Below, one piece after another: positions 50,375 through 59,864 of a stretch of DNA of 64,000 nucleotides. The position numbers and the translations under genes are program-made. Each line of letters starts with the position of its first letter. Positions within the stretch are counted from its first letter, which is position 1. Where the stretch lies: assembly GCF_000017625.1 (NCBI RefSeq), contig NC_009712.1, positions 1,240,001 to 1,304,000 of the forward strand. The letters are read 5' to 3'. This DNA comes from Methanoregula boonei 6A8 (GTDB taxonomy: Archaea; Halobacteriota; Methanomicrobia; Methanomicrobiales; Methanospirillaceae). Under the pieces are notes generated by a model. It saw nothing but the letters and a program-made list of their open reading frames with translations, was not told the origin of the DNA and searched no databases.

Positions 50375-53115
50375 TTCTTCTGCAGCGCGGCAATGATACG
50401 TTCGCGCCCGACATTTAAGGCAAGGTCAAGCTTGTCCACTTCTGGTCCGCCACCCTGCGCCATCTGGGGTTTTCCGCCGCCTTTGCCGCCAAGGAGGCTG
50501 CAGAGCTGCCCGATAATATCCCCGGCATTGACCCGGGCATCTCCCGAGGCGAGGACAATCCGTGCAGTCTCGCCCGGTGTGGCAAGGAGGGCAACACCGC
50601 CTTTTTCCGAAAGCGAGGTAGCAATGGACGAAAGTTCCCGGGGGGCAAGATCAATGCGTTTTACCACAACCGGGATTCCGCCGATGGATTCGGGCTGGAT
50701 GGCCTGGATCTCAAGCTCGACAAGCCGCTGGCTCATGCGCTCGATCTCTTTTTTCTGGTCTTTCCATTCCGAAAAGAACCGGGTCACGGTAGGCGGGAGG
50801 TTCTCAAGCTGGACCGAGAGGACATCAGCGGAAGAGGCTGCGATCTGCTCCAGGTGTTGCATGTAATAGACAGCAGCAGTCCCGGCAGCAAACTCTATCC
50901 TTTCTATTCCATCCTGGATATGCTCGACCCGGAGGATCTTAATGGCACCAATCTCCCCGGTACTTCTGCAGTGGGTGCCGGCGCAGGCCTCGATATCCCC
51001 GGCCACTTTAACGATACGAAGGTCCTTGCCCGGCGGGACACCCCCCTGGTACAATGCAAAGCCGTATTCCTGCTCGGCCTTGGTTCGGTTTTCAATAGAG
51101 ATCTCCACCGGCCGGTTTGCCATTACCATCCGGTTTGCCTCGATCTCAATCTTACGGAGTTCGTCCGGAGTGATATGCTTGAAGTGCCGGATATCGATGC
51201 GTGAGCTTTCGGGTCCTTTTTGCGCCCCGGACTGGTGGATGTGGACGCCGAGCACCGCCTTTGCGGCATGGAGAAGGATGTGGGTAGCCGTATGGTGGCG
51301 CATGAGCGAGAAGCGCCGCTCCTCATCAATCATACCCTTCACCCGCTCGCCGCGCTGGAGAACTCCCCCGCTGATGTGATGGAGGATCACTTCGCCGACT
51401 TTTATGACATCATCAACACGGGCCATGCTATCGGAGCCCACAAGGCTCCCGGTATCTGCCGGCTGGCCGCCACCCTCCGGGTAGAAGAGCGTCTGGTCAA
51501 GCACTGCGTATTCATCAAAGAAATCAATGACCACTGCCTCAAACTCGGTGTCACCCGGCTGCTCGTAGTAAAGTTTCTTTGTGGGAGGAAGGGCGCTGAC
51601 CCGCTCTGCATAGCCGGCGGTTTTGTCCGGGGCAGCCTCCTTTTTGGATTCTGAGTGCATATCGGCGATCTGGGAATAGAAGTTATCCGGCAGATCGATG
51701 ACTGCACCCTCCTTTGCCGCAATATCCTTGATCATCTCTGGGGGAATGCCGTGGGAGTCATACAGGGTGATGATCTCGGCAAGCGGCACGCGCTGGCTCT
51801 TTGCCTTGTAGGACTTTGCCACTTTCTGGACAATCCGGGTCCCGCGGTCAAGCGTGATGGCGTACTTTTCAACCTCGCGGTCAACGATCTCGCGCACCAC
51901 GGCAATGTCCTGCTGGAACTTGTCCATCCCAATAATCTTCATCTGCTCTTCGATGAGATCGGCCAGCGTGTCCTGCATCTTAAACTCGTTCATCATCCTC
52001 AGGGTCCGGCGGATCACAAGCCGTGCAAGGTAGCCTTCCCGGACATTGGAGGGCACAATGCAGTCGCCAAGCATATAGGCAAGGCAGCGGGTGTGGTCCA
52101 CGATCGCGTACACCTTCTCGATGGGCGTAATCATCCGGTCGAGTTTCTCCGGTGAGATCTCGATGGCTGCCGCAACCTTCTTTCGGAGGTTAAAGAGGTT
52201 GGAACCCGAGATATCCATGAGGCCGGCAAACCGGGCGTTCATGGCAAGGATCTTCGTGTAGTCCTTGTTCTCCAGAAGGTGCGAGATGCCGGCTGAACTC
52301 ATCACCCGGCTGACCATGTCGGGGAAGACCGCATCATAGATAGTTGGTGAGCCCTTCGATGCCCAGACCAGCCTTTCCAGGCCATAGCCGGTATCGACAA
52401 TGCGGAGCTTCATCGGGTAGTACTTCTCGCCGTTGAGATCGTAGCCGGGGTGGCTGGTCTTCTGCCGCCCGAGGCTCATGAAGACAAGGGTGGCGACCTC
52501 AAGACCCCCGATCATCACCTCAACACTCGGGCCTGCATTCCCGCCGCCGATCCACGGGTGCTCCTTGTAGGTGACCTTGTTGAGGTCGCCCCCGATTGAC
52601 GCAAGGAACTGGTCGCAGAGTTCGACCGTGCGATCCTTCCAGTAGATCTCTTCAGTGGGGGTGTTGAACGCGTGGTGGGCGAGCATCTCGAACGTGGTCA
52701 GGTGCCGCCCCGAACGGCCAACGGAATCGAGGTCGTTTAACCGGATGCAGGGCTGGGAGATGGTAAGGGGGTTTGCCGGCGGGGGGACAACACCTGCGGT
52801 CACAAACGGCTGGAAATCGGCAATGGAGGCAATGGTGAGATATATATCATCCCGCCAGCGGGCAGCTACCGGGTACCGTTCAATACGGGTGTGCCCGTTC
52901 TTTTCAAAAAAAGAGAGAAATGCCTCGCGCATCTCGTCAACCGTATGGGGGGCAAAAACAGGACTGCCAATGAAGGAATAGGGTACGCAGGGAGCATCGC
53001 CACAGTCCTCACGGGAACTGTCGCGCGTCCAGAAAGCAGAACCGCAGGATTTACAGATCTTCCGGGTAAATCCCTGTTCCTTAAAATAATCAAGCTGGTA
53101 TTCTTCTTCAAGCAT
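50371..53115 (-). CDS. alaS: Alanyl-tRNA synthetase
   Basis: 914 residues from the ATG at 53115, giving the archaeal start MLEEEYQLDYFKEQGF and a Cys pair (CKSCGSAFW). Catalytic core with RWRDDIYLTIASIADFQPF, editing domain with HTATHILLHAAKAVLG and CAGTHCRSTGEIG (zinc-site His/Cys), and a glycine-rich C-terminal domain (GGKGGGKPQMAQGG). It charges tRNA-Ala. Followed through an ATGA overlap by a membrane-anchored HTH regulator gene. The archaeal N-terminal extension is complete. Confidence 0.97.
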   Translation of the reverse strand: MLEEEYQLDYFKEQGFTRKICKSCGSAFWTRDSSREDCGDAPCVPYSFIGSPVFAPHTVDEMREAFLSFFEKNGHTRIERYPVAARWRDDIYLTIASIADFQPFVTAGVVPPPANPLTISQPCIRLNDLDSVGRSGRHLTTFEMLAHHAFNTPTEEIYWKDRTVELCDQFLASIGGDLNKVTYKEHPWIGGGNAGPSVEVMIGGLEVATLVFMSLGRQKTSHPGYDLNGEKYYPMKLRIVDTGYGLERLVWASKGSPTIYDAVFPDMVSRVMSSAGISHLLENKDYTKILAMNARFAGLMDISGSNLFNLRKKVAAAIEISPEKLDRMITPIEKVYAIVDHTRCLAYMLGDCIVPSNVREGYLARLVIRRTLRMMNEFKMQDTLADLIEEQMKIIGMDKFQQDIAVVREIVDREVEKYAITLDRGTRIVQKVAKSYKAKSQRVPLAEIITLYDSHGIPPEMIKDIAAKEGAVIDLPDNFYSQIADMHSESKKEAAPDKTAGYAERVSALPPTKKLYYEQPGDTEFEAVVIDFFDEYAVLDQTLFYPEGGGQPADTGSLVGSDSMARVDDVIKVGEVILHHISGGVLQRGERVKGMIDEERRFSLMRHHTATHILLHAAKAVLGVHIHQSGAQKGPESSRIDIRHFKHITPDELRKIEIEANRMVMANRPVEISIENRTKAEQEYGFALYQGGVPPGKDLRIVKVAGDIEACAGTHCRSTGEIGAIKILRVEHIQDGIERIEFAAGTAAVYYMQHLEQIAASSADVLSVQLENLPPTVTRFFSEWKDQKKEIERMSQRLVELEIQAIQPESIGGIPVVVKRIDLAPRELSSIATSLSEKGGVALLATPGETARIVLASGDARVNAGDIIGQLCSLLGGKGGGKPQMAQGGGPEVDKLDLALNVGRERIIAALQKK

Positions 53116-53608
53116 CAAACGCACGTCCGTGATATCACTATCGGGATACTATGATGAATATGCATGCCGGTGCAAACGGGAGAAAGGTGTGGCCGGTTTC
53201 CCAAAACCGGATGGGGAAAATAACATACGACCGGACAATCGTCCCGGTATACCGGTTGAATCTTCATTCACCAGTTCTTAGTTCCTTAAGGAAAAATGGT
53301 TTGCGCTGGAAAGCAGGCATAAGAATATGCTCCCCTCATATTCACCCTATAATTTCCCAGATATATACGGGCAAAGCCCGCCCGGCAGGAAGTCAGGAAA
53401 AAGAAGTAACAAAATAAACAAGTAAACCAAATCAGCTCATTATGCGCCACGAGATTACCGGGACTGCTGAGCAGCATGCAGGATCCGGGACAGGAACCGG
53501 CACCACCCGGTTACCCTGCATTCATCATATCCGCATTCTGCCCGGGCACCGGTCGGGAACGGCAGACAAAACCCACAAAAATTCCGGGGTACCGGGGGTG
53601 CTGTGAGG
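53116..53608. other. Divergent intergenic region between alaS and moeA
   Basis: The 493 bases hold no convincing ORF. A perfect hairpin CCGGTTT-CCCA-AAACCGG is at 53193-53210, in the likely leader side of alaS. TATA-like AGATATATAC is near 53360 on the plus strand, far from moeA. Its function is not evident. Confidence 0.35.
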
Positions 53609-54817
53609 ATGAGCAGGTTCTTAGAGGTTATCGATGTACCCGGGGCCGTTGCAACAGCAATCCGGATCGCACCGGATCCCGTGCCGGAAGAGATTCCTGC
53701 GGATGAAGCGCCCGGGCGTGTGACCTGTACTGATGTGACCGCCAACGCCGATATTCCCGGATTTGATCGCTCGATTGTTGACGGGTTTGCGGTCAGAGCT
53801 GAGGACACATCAGGTGCCACCGACTCTGCCCCGGCACTGCTCCGGAGCACGGGCCGGGTTGCCATGGGCGAACCTGATGGGGGTCTTGCTGTTGCTCCCG
53901 GTAACTGCGTATATGTCCCCACGGGCGGCGTTCTCCCGAAAGGTGCCGATGCGGTTGTTATGGTGGAGCACACCGACACCGAGGGCGAGACGGTGCTGGT
54001 AAAGCGCCCGGTTGCCCATGGAGAAAACGTGCTGATGCATGATGAGGATTACCGGCGCGGCGAGGTGATCCTCCCGGCCGGGCGGAGGATCACACCGCAG
54101 GATGCCGGAGTCCTTGCAGCCTGCGGGAAGGTCTCCCTGACCGTGGCAAAAAAACCGGTGATTGGGATCATTTCCACCGGAAACGAACTTGTGCCGGTAA
54201 CTGCAGTTCCCGGTCCGGGCCAGGTCAGGGATGCCAATACCTCCATGCTCGTGGCATACCTCCGGGAGTATGGCTGCACTCCCCGGGTGTACGGGATTGT
54301 CCGCGACGAGCGTGAATCCTTTGAGGCCACTCTTGCAAAAGCGCTCCCGGAATGCGATGTGGTCCTCATCTCCGGGGGAAGTTCAAAGGACGACCGGGAC
54401 ATGACTGCATCAGTCATTGCCCGCATGGGCGAGGTACTGGTCCACGGGATAACGATTGCCCCGGGTAAACCAACCATCATCGGGACGATCGGGAAAACAC
54501 CGGTCTTTGGACTTCCCGGCCATCCGGCCTCTGCCTACGTAGTGCTTCTTGTGATCGTCCGGCCGCTGCTGGCTCACATGCTGGGAGAGAAGAAGACTGC
54601 CATCACAACCACGAGGGCAACCCTTGGCAGTAACATTCCTTCCCAGAAAGGCCGCGAAGAATATGTCCGGGTAAAACTCGCAAACGGGATCGCCCACCCG
54701 ATCTTTGGCAAGGCAGGTCTGCTCAACACGCTTGTAGAGAGTGACGGGTTGGTCTGCGTTGCGGCCGGCCAGGAAGGGCTGGAGCAGGGAACCGAAGTTG
54801 ACGTTATCCTGTGGTAA
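53609..54817 (+). CDS. moeA: Molybdopterin molybdenumtransferase MoeA
   Basis: 402 residues. Motifs: DVTANADIPGFDRSIVDGFAV at the N-terminus, GVLPKGADAVVMVEHTD, ISTGNELVPV, VVLISGGSSKDDRDMT and FGLPGHPASAYVV. It inserts molybdate or tungstate into adenylated molybdopterin; methanogens need this for formylmethanofuran and formate dehydrogenases. Start: the ATG at 53609 (GTG at 53603 is an alternative), with GGGGGTG upstream. Proteins of this type occur in two copies in many methanogens. No other mo genes adjoin it. Confidence 0.92.
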   Translation: MSRFLEVIDVPGAVATAIRIAPDPVPEEIPADEAPGRVTCTDVTANADIPGFDRSIVDGFAVRAEDTSGATDSAPALLRSTGRVAMGEPDGGLAVAPGNCVYVPTGGVLPKGADAVVMVEHTDTEGETVLVKRPVAHGENVLMHDEDYRRGEVILPAGRRITPQDAGVLAACGKVSLTVAKKPVIGIISTGNELVPVTAVPGPGQVRDANTSMLVAYLREYGCTPRVYGIVRDERESFEATLAKALPECDVVLISGGSSKDDRDMTASVIARMGEVLVHGITIAPGKPTIIGTIGKTPVFGLPGHPASAYVVLLVIVRPLLAHMLGEKKTAITTTRATLGSNIPSQKGREEYVRVKLANGIAHPIFGKAGLLNTLVESDGLVCVAAGQEGLEQGTEVDVILW

Positions 54818-54838
54818 CGCTGCCCGGTATAGCCTTGG

Positions 54839-55156
54839 TTACTTTTTCCAGGACTCCTGGTACCATGCGTCAACGGTCTCGTATGCCCCGGTCAGCTCCG
54901 CAATCCTGACCGCAAGGATGTGCCCGCAGGGCTTCTGCCGGAATGCAAAATCCCGGCACGTGCAGACGCCCTCGCTTACCACATGATCGCCGGAAGACCC
55001 GGTGACTACAAAAAAATCGCGATATTTTTTCACCAGGCCCTGCGTAACGGCATCCAGCGCTTTCTTTCCCCGTGATCCGTACATTTCGATAAGCGCTGCC
55101 CGGCTCTCCTCGTCAAGGCACTTTTTCTCACCGATCCTCTGCCAGGGATCGATCAT
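54839..55156 (-). CDS. SWIM zinc-finger protein
   Basis: 105 residues. The SWIM pattern C-x-C-x(n)-C-x-H is clear: CTCRDFAFRQKPCGHILA near residue 65. SWIM domains bind DNA or protein in recombination and chromatin factors. The rest is helical: an N-terminal KALDAVTQGLVKKY stretch and a final helix. The ATG overlaps the Nif3-like stop as ATGA, a tight coupling. Stand-alone SWIM proteins of this size are common in haloarchaea and methanogens, with unknown roles. Confidence 0.85.
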   Translation of the reverse strand: MIDPWQRIGEKKCLDEESRAALIEMYGSRGKKALDAVTQGLVKKYRDFFVVTGSSGDHVVSEGVCTCRDFAFRQKPCGHILAVRIAELTGAYETVDAWYQESWKK

Positions 55157-55860
55157 GGATAAACGGACATCTGCGGCGGATCGTCAATATACTGCCAGCC
55201 TTTCTGCCGGGCAAGGCGCTGCATGGCGGGGGCTTCGAGCGCGTAGTGGGTCGATTCTATGCAGGGAAGGGGAGCTGCCCGGGCAACGGAGAGTTTCATT
55301 TCCGCGGAAAGAAATGCCTCTGCGCCCTGTGCCTCAGCCTCGGCCATAAGGGAGAGATCAAACCCGCTGCCGGCCACAATTGCAAGGTTCCGGTGGGAGG
55401 CAAGCGTTCCCCAGACGCGGAGGTTGCCACCCAGCCGGGCTGCCATTTCAGAAAGCGGCAGGGTACAGGTGCCGACAAGACCAAGGGAAAGCGGGCGGCA
55501 TTCGCTCATGCCAAGGAGCCCGGCAAGCGCATCGTTCACCCCTTCAGCCGCGCGGTCGAAGTTTGTGTGCATCACGTACACGTTAAGGTCCCCCCGGATA
55601 ATCTCGCGCACCAATGCGGCCGTGCTTCCTGTAATGCTGGTCAGCGGGGTCCAGAGAGGGGTATGGTGGACCACGAGCATTTCCGCACCGGCTGCAACTG
55701 CCTGCCGGACCACCGCGGGCGTTGCATCAAGGGCACAGCAGATCGTCTGTATCTCCGGCCGGCCTTCGATCACAAGGCCAATCCGGCCGGTATCAAAGTC
55801 CTCGGCAAGTGACGGAGGGGCAAGCGTCTCCATCTCCCGGGTAAAGGCACGCAGGTCCAT
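55153..55860 (-). CDS. Nif3-like dinuclear metal protein
   Basis: 235 residues. DFDTGRIGLVIEG at the N-terminus, VVHHTPLW (metal His pair), YVMHTNFDRAAEGVNDALA and the C-terminal EAFLSAEMKLSVARAAPLPCIESTHYALE are the conserved NIF3/YbgI metal-binding segments. It forms a hexameric ring with a two-metal site; some members act as GTP cyclohydrolase I type 2. ATGA overlap with the SWIM gene downstream. The family role remains poorly defined. Confidence 0.88.
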   Translation of the reverse strand: MDLRAFTREMETLAPPSLAEDFDTGRIGLVIEGRPEIQTICCALDATPAVVRQAVAAGAEMLVVHHTPLWTPLTSITGSTAALVREIIRGDLNVYVMHTNFDRAAEGVNDALAGLLGMSECRPLSLGLVGTCTLPLSEMAARLGGNLRVWGTLASHRNLAIVAGSGFDLSLMAEAEAQGAEAFLSAEMKLSVARAAPLPCIESTHYALEAPAMQRLARQKGWQYIDDPPQMSVYP

Positions 55861-55955
55861 ATAGTAGGAATGGTGCAGGACCGGGATAAAAACACTTCAT
55901 ATTACTCTGGATAATAACAGTTATTTTTAATATTCATAAAACGACATTTCCAGAT

Positions 55956-57464
55956 ATGCACAAATCCATCGGGCAGATCAACGAGCGGATCCGCGACGGC
56001 AGTGCCCATGTTGTCACCGCGGAGGAGATGCCCCGCATCGTTGACGAGCTGGGCGAGGAAGGGGCGCTCAGGGAAGTTGACGTTGTCACCACCGGAACGT
56101 TTGGCGCGATGTGTTCGTCCGGCGCTTTTTTGAACTTCGGGCACTCGGAGCCACCGATCCGTATGGAGCGGATCTGGCTCAATGATGTAGAAGCATACGG
56201 GGGCCTTGCCGCGGTGGACACCTACATTGGGGCAACCCAGCAGTCAGAGACACTTGACGAGCGGTACGGCGGAGCGCACGTCATCGAAGACCTGGTATCG
56301 GGAAAATCAGTTGAACTGCGGGCAAGCTCCCGGGGTACCGACTGCTACCCGCGCAGGACGATTACCACCGAGCTCCTGCTGGAAAACCTCAACCAGGCGA
56401 TCATGTGCAACCCGCGCAATGCCTACCAGCGGTACAATGCGGCAACCAATACCACCGACAGGCTCCTGCATACCTACATGGGAACGCTCCTTCCCAATAC
56501 CGGCAATATCACGTACTCGGGCGCCGGGCTGCTCAACCCGCTCACCAACGATCCCCACCTGCGGTTGATTGGAAGCGGTGTCCCAATCTTCCTGTGTGGT
56601 GCGAAGGGTATGGTTGTTGGGGAGGGGACCCAGCATTCACCCGGTGGCGGTTTTGGCACGCTGATGGTGACCGGCAATCTCAAGGAAATGTCTCCCGAGT
56701 ACCTCCGTGCTGCCACCATGACCGGCTACGGTGTTACGCTCTACGTTGGAATTGGCGTACCGCTACCGGTGCTTGACCTTGACGTGGTCCGGGCAACTGC
56801 CGTCCGGGACGAGGACATCCCGGTTGACCTGCTTGACTATGGCGTGCCCAGCCGCGCCCGCCCGAAGGTCAGGAGCGTCACCTATGCCGAGCTCCGGTCC
56901 GGTTCCGTGGAGATCAACGGGGAGCAGGTGCGCACCTCGTCCCTGTCGAGTTTCCGCAGGGCGCGGCAGGTAGCAGCAGAGCTCAAAAACTGGATAGGAA
57001 AAGGAAAGATGGAGCTTGCGCTTCCCACCCGCCCCATCGATGCCACAAAAAAAGTGCACCCCATGCATGAGACCACGAGCGGCCCGCGTGTGCTCGACAT
57101 CATGGACCGACAGGTGGTCAGTGTGAGCGAGGGTGAGGAGATCCAGACTGCAGCGCAGAAACTGCTCAAAGGGGAGACTAACCACCTCCCGGTCATCGGC
57201 CGTGATGGCAGGCTTGCCGGGATCATAACCACTTTTGATATCTCTAAAGCCGTGGCAAACCCCGGCAAGGCATCGACCGTGGGCGATATTATGAAAAAGA
57301 AGGTGGTGACCACGACAACTGATGAGGCGGTGGATGTTGCCGTACGAAAGCTCGAACAGAACAACATCAGTGCGCTGCCCGTCCTTGATGCCGATCGCCA
57401 TGTGATCGGGATGCTCACGGCAATAAATCTCGGGAAGCTCTTTGGCGGAAGGTGGCTGAAATGA
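55956..57464 (+). CDS. Homocysteine-forming DUF39 protein with two CBS domains
   Basis: 502 residues. DUF39 (COG1900) at about 1-360: VTTGTFGAMCSSGAFLNFGH holds conserved Cys, then DCYPRRTITTELLLE and HSPGGGFGTLMVTGN; two CBS domains at about 380-500 (ILDIMDRQVVSVSEGEEIQ and VGDIMKKKVVTTTTDEAVD). Family members convert aspartate semialdehyde to homocysteine using sulfide-derived sulfur with the NIL-ferredoxin partner; this is known from Methanosarcina MA1821/MA1822. The stop overlaps the next ATG as ATGA. A TATA-like TTTTTAATATTC is about 30 bases upstream. CBS domains may sense a nucleotide or S-adenosylmethionine. Confidence 0.9.
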   Translation: MHKSIGQINERIRDGSAHVVTAEEMPRIVDELGEEGALREVDVVTTGTFGAMCSSGAFLNFGHSEPPIRMERIWLNDVEAYGGLAAVDTYIGATQQSETLDERYGGAHVIEDLVSGKSVELRASSRGTDCYPRRTITTELLLENLNQAIMCNPRNAYQRYNAATNTTDRLLHTYMGTLLPNTGNITYSGAGLLNPLTNDPHLRLIGSGVPIFLCGAKGMVVGEGTQHSPGGGFGTLMVTGNLKEMSPEYLRAATMTGYGVTLYVGIGVPLPVLDLDVVRATAVRDEDIPVDLLDYGVPSRARPKVRSVTYAELRSGSVEINGEQVRTSSLSSFRRARQVAAELKNWIGKGKMELALPTRPIDATKKVHPMHETTSGPRVLDIMDRQVVSVSEGEEIQTAAQKLLKGETNHLPVIGRDGRLAGIITTFDISKAVANPGKASTVGDIMKKKVVTTTTDEAVDVAVRKLEQNNISALPVLDADRHVIGMLTAINLGKLFGGRWLK

Positions 57465-57847
57465 AACTGCTCGTGAACTTCAGTAAAGGCAAAAAGAACG
57501 CCCCGATCATCGCACAGGTGGTAAAAGAGACCGGCGTTCTCATCAGTGTTGAACGGGCCGTCATTGACTCATCCGAGGGCGAGGCGCTCATCGAGGTACC
57601 GGACAACCAGTGCAAACTGGTCAGGAGCAGCATGACCCGGCATGGCGCCTCGGTCCGGCTGCTTGAACACGGGATCAATGTCAATACCAGCGAGTGTGTG
57701 GACTGCGGAGCCTGCATCTCCATCTGTCCCCGCGAGGTCTTCTCCTTTGACACAGACTGGAAACTGGCAATTGCGGAAGACCGGTGCATTGTCTGCGGCA
57801 AGTGCGTGCCGGCCTGTCCGCATTCGGCGCTCACACTTCCCCTATGA
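57461..57847 (+). CDS. NIL-domain 4Fe-4S ferredoxin
   Basis: 128 residues from the ATG at 57461 (GTG at 57452 is an alternative). N-terminal NIL domain (KLLVNFSKGKKNAPIIAQ), then two 4Fe-4S motifs CVDCGACISICP and CIVCGKCVPACP. Partner of the preceding DUF39 enzyme in homocysteine formation from aspartate semialdehyde; it supplies electrons for sulfur reduction. AAGGTGG precedes the ATG. ATGA overlaps tie it to the genes on both sides. Confidence 0.92.
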   Translation: MKLLVNFSKGKKNAPIIAQVVKETGVLISVERAVIDSSEGEALIEVPDNQCKLVRSSMTRHGASVRLLEHGINVNTSECVDCGACISICPREVFSFDTDWKLAIAEDRCIVCGKCVPACPHSALTLPL

Positions 57848-58560
57848 TCCGCGAACCGTTCCGGTACCGGGAGACATTTGCCGCGATCCTCGCGGATACC
57901 CCGGCACATGCGGATGCGGCAAAGAGAGGAATGATCGCCGCCCGGCAGGTGCTTGAATGCTACATTGCCCGGGATCCTTTTTTTGCAAGCACCTTTTTTC
58001 CCTACGAGCCGGAAACCGATGAGACCCTGATCTGCCACATGGCAAATGCTGCGGCACATGCCGGTGTCGGACCCATGGCAACGGTTGCGGGGGCGATTGC
58101 CGCGGCCGGCATCAATGCCATGATGGATGCAGGGGCAACTTTTGGCGTGATCGATAATGGCGGCGATATTGCCCTTGTCAGCGACCGGGACGTCCGGGTG
58201 GGAGTGCATGCGGGGTCTGCCCCGGTCTCGGACAGGATTGCTTTTATTGTGCCGCCACAGGAGCAGCACTCCTATGGCATCTGCACCTCATCGGCCACGG
58301 TCGGCCCGTCCATCTCGTTTGGGATGGCAGACGCAGTCACGATCTTTGCCCGCGATCCTCTCGATGCCGATGCATGGGCCACTGCCGTCTGCAACCGGAT
58401 CCGGCCGGATGACCATCGTGTGCTTGAAACGATCGATCCTTCCCGGGTGGACGGGGTGTATGCTATCATGGGAGAATCTGTGGTCTCGTGGGGGAAGGTA
58501 CCACCGGTGGTTCCCGCCCGGGTCGATGAGCAGCTGATCGCTGCAGGCGACCGGTTATAA
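57844..58560 (+). CDS. UPF0280 family protein (ApbE-like fold)
   Basis: 238 residues from the ATG at 57844, which overlaps the ferredoxin stop as ATGA. FRYRETFAAILADTPAHADA at the N-terminus, GVGPMATVAGAIAAAG, then GVIDNGGDIALVS and SATVGPSISFG, the UPF0280/COG2122 pattern. The family is distantly like FAD:protein FMN transferase ApbE. It is often beside DUF39/NIL genes and needed for homocysteine synthesis in some methanogens, so it may load a flavin or sulfur; this is inference. Confidence 0.88.
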   Translation: MIREPFRYRETFAAILADTPAHADAAKRGMIAARQVLECYIARDPFFASTFFPYEPETDETLICHMANAAAHAGVGPMATVAGAIAAAGINAMMDAGATFGVIDNGGDIALVSDRDVRVGVHAGSAPVSDRIAFIVPPQEQHSYGICTSSATVGPSISFGMADAVTIFARDPLDADAWATAVCNRIRPDDHRVLETIDPSRVDGVYAIMGESVVSWGKVPPVVPARVDEQLIAAGDRL

Positions 58561-58965
58561 TGTTGACTCGATGTACGAGAGGCTGTCATCAACGGCGCTT
58601 GGTCCAAAGAACGTTTTTAAGGGCTCTTTCCCGTCGGTTACAACAATTTCGGGGATGCCCTTTTTTATGCGGAATACCCGGTTGAGCAGTTCGATCTCGT
58701 CAATTTCAACACCGTGCTCAAGGGATGAGGCTGGTTCAAGTTCGAGCCGTTCGCGCACCAGCTCGTCCGGTGCATTCCGGAAGAAATAGTAAAAGACCTG
58801 CCAGGCATTCAGGAGGTCCGAGACCAGGAGCTCGGAAAGGACCGGGCCGGGCAGGACCTGCAGCCGGCGCACAAGTGCGTCCTCATCCTCACCGCTCTCT
58901 TCAAGCAGGCAATCTGCAATCCTGACCAGTTCGGTAAAAGAGGGCGCCGGGCCATCGCTGTCCAT
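58555..58965 (-). CDS. Conserved hypothetical protein, acidic helical
   Basis: 136 residues from the ATG at 58965. Strongly acidic and helical: LVRIADCLLEESGEDEDALV, RNAPDELVRERLELEPASS, and a beta part IPEIVVTDGKEPLKTFFG near the end. No motif recognised. It lies head-to-head with the plus-strand gene at 58985, so they share promoter space of about 20 bases, and it overlaps the UPF0280 3' end by 6 bases. An upstream in-frame start at 59016 would invade that neighbour. Probably real given codon use. Confidence 0.55.
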   Translation of the reverse strand: MDSDGPAPSFTELVRIADCLLEESGEDEDALVRRLQVLPGPVLSELLVSDLLNAWQVFYYFFRNAPDELVRERLELEPASSLEHGVEIDEIELLNRVFRIKKGIPEIVVTDGKEPLKTFFGPSAVDDSLSYIESTL

Positions 58966-58984
58966 AGTACTTGTGGAGGCCCGT

Positions 58985-59329
58985 TTGGCAAAAAAGATAC
59001 GGGACAAAGACACCACGGCAATAAACTATAATGAGACCGGGCGGGAATGTGTACAGGTGAAAAACGAGGACACGGACTGGATGGTATATCACCTCCTCGC
59101 GCAGGAAAACAGGATCGCCCTTGAGGCGCTAACACAAAAGGCCGGCCTTGACCGGGACTCTGTGGCTGATTCCCTTGACCGGCTGGACCGCGCTTTCCTG
59201 ATTGAACGGGACGGGACAACGATCCGGGCCCTTTCTGTGGGCGAGTCCATGCTGAGGTGCCAGGCAAAATATGACAATACCCTCCCGTACGTGTTCGAGA
59301 ACGGCGTAGTAAAAGCAAAAAAGAACTGA
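58985..59329 (+). CDS. Small winged-helix-like protein upstream of trm56
   Basis: 114 residues starting at TTG (58985), chosen because GGAGG sits five bases upstream; the GTG at 58973 has no ribosome site. Content: helical N-terminus ([20 protein letters not shown]), a winged-helix-like middle ([21 protein letters not shown], then [15 protein letters not shown]), and a short tail KAKKN. It may bind DNA or RNA. It leads a conserved run of archaeal information-processing genes, which supports a real gene. No family name can be given. Confidence 0.65.
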   Translation: MAKKIRDKDTTAINYNETGRECVQVKNEDTDWMVYHLLAQENRIALEALTQKAGLDRDSVADSLDRLDRAFLIERDGTTIRALSVGESMLRCQAKYDNTLPYVFENGVVKAKKN

Positions 59330-59333
59330 TATT

Positions 59334-59864
59334 ATGGCAGGAAAAGAAGTAGTCATTCTCCGGATCGGCCACCGTCCCGAGCGGGACCAGCGGGTGACCA
59401 CCCATGTGGCCCTGACCGGCCGGGCGCTTGGCGCGTGTGGCATGTATCTTGCGGCAAGCGACAAGGGCGTGGTGCAGAGCGTACTTGATGTTGCCGAACG
59501 GTGGGGAGGGCAGTTCTTCTGCGAGGATAATATCAGGTGGCGCACCTGCATTAAGGACTGGAAGGCTGCCGGGGGAAAAGTGGCCCACCTTACCATGTAC
59601 GGGATCAACCTTCCCGATATCATCGAAGAGATCCGGCCGTGTGAAAAACTGCTGGTGGTTGTCGGGGCCGAGAAAGTGCCCGGCGAGATGTACGGCCTCG
59701 CTGACTATAATGTTGCGGTAACCGGCCAGCCCCATTCGGAGATCGCGAGCCTTGCCCTCTTTTTGGACCGGTACCATGACGGCAGGGAATTTGCGGGCGA
59801 ATTTCCCGGGGCAAAGATCCGGATCATCCCCTCCCGGGCCGGGAAGCAGACGGAGGAGTTGTGA
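59334..59864 (+). CDS. trm56: tRNA (cytidine(56)-2'-O)-methyltransferase Trm56
   Basis: 176 residues. SPOUT-type archaeal Trm56: [20 protein letters not shown] at the N-terminus, [20 protein letters not shown] and the [17 protein letters not shown] loop are distinctive. It methylates C56 in the T-loop of archaeal tRNAs. Starts 4 bases after the previous gene's stop. Its stop overlaps the next GTG as GTGA, so the two are probably co-translated. Confidence 0.92.
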   Translation: MAGKEVVILRIGHRPERDQRVTTHVALTGRALGACGMYLAASDKGVVQSVLDVAERWGGQFFCEDNIRWRTCIKDWKAAGGKVAHLTMYGINLPDIIEEIRPCEKLLVVVGAEKVPGEMYGLADYNVAVTGQPHSEIASLALFLDRYHDGREFAGEFPGAKIRIIPSRAGKQTEEL

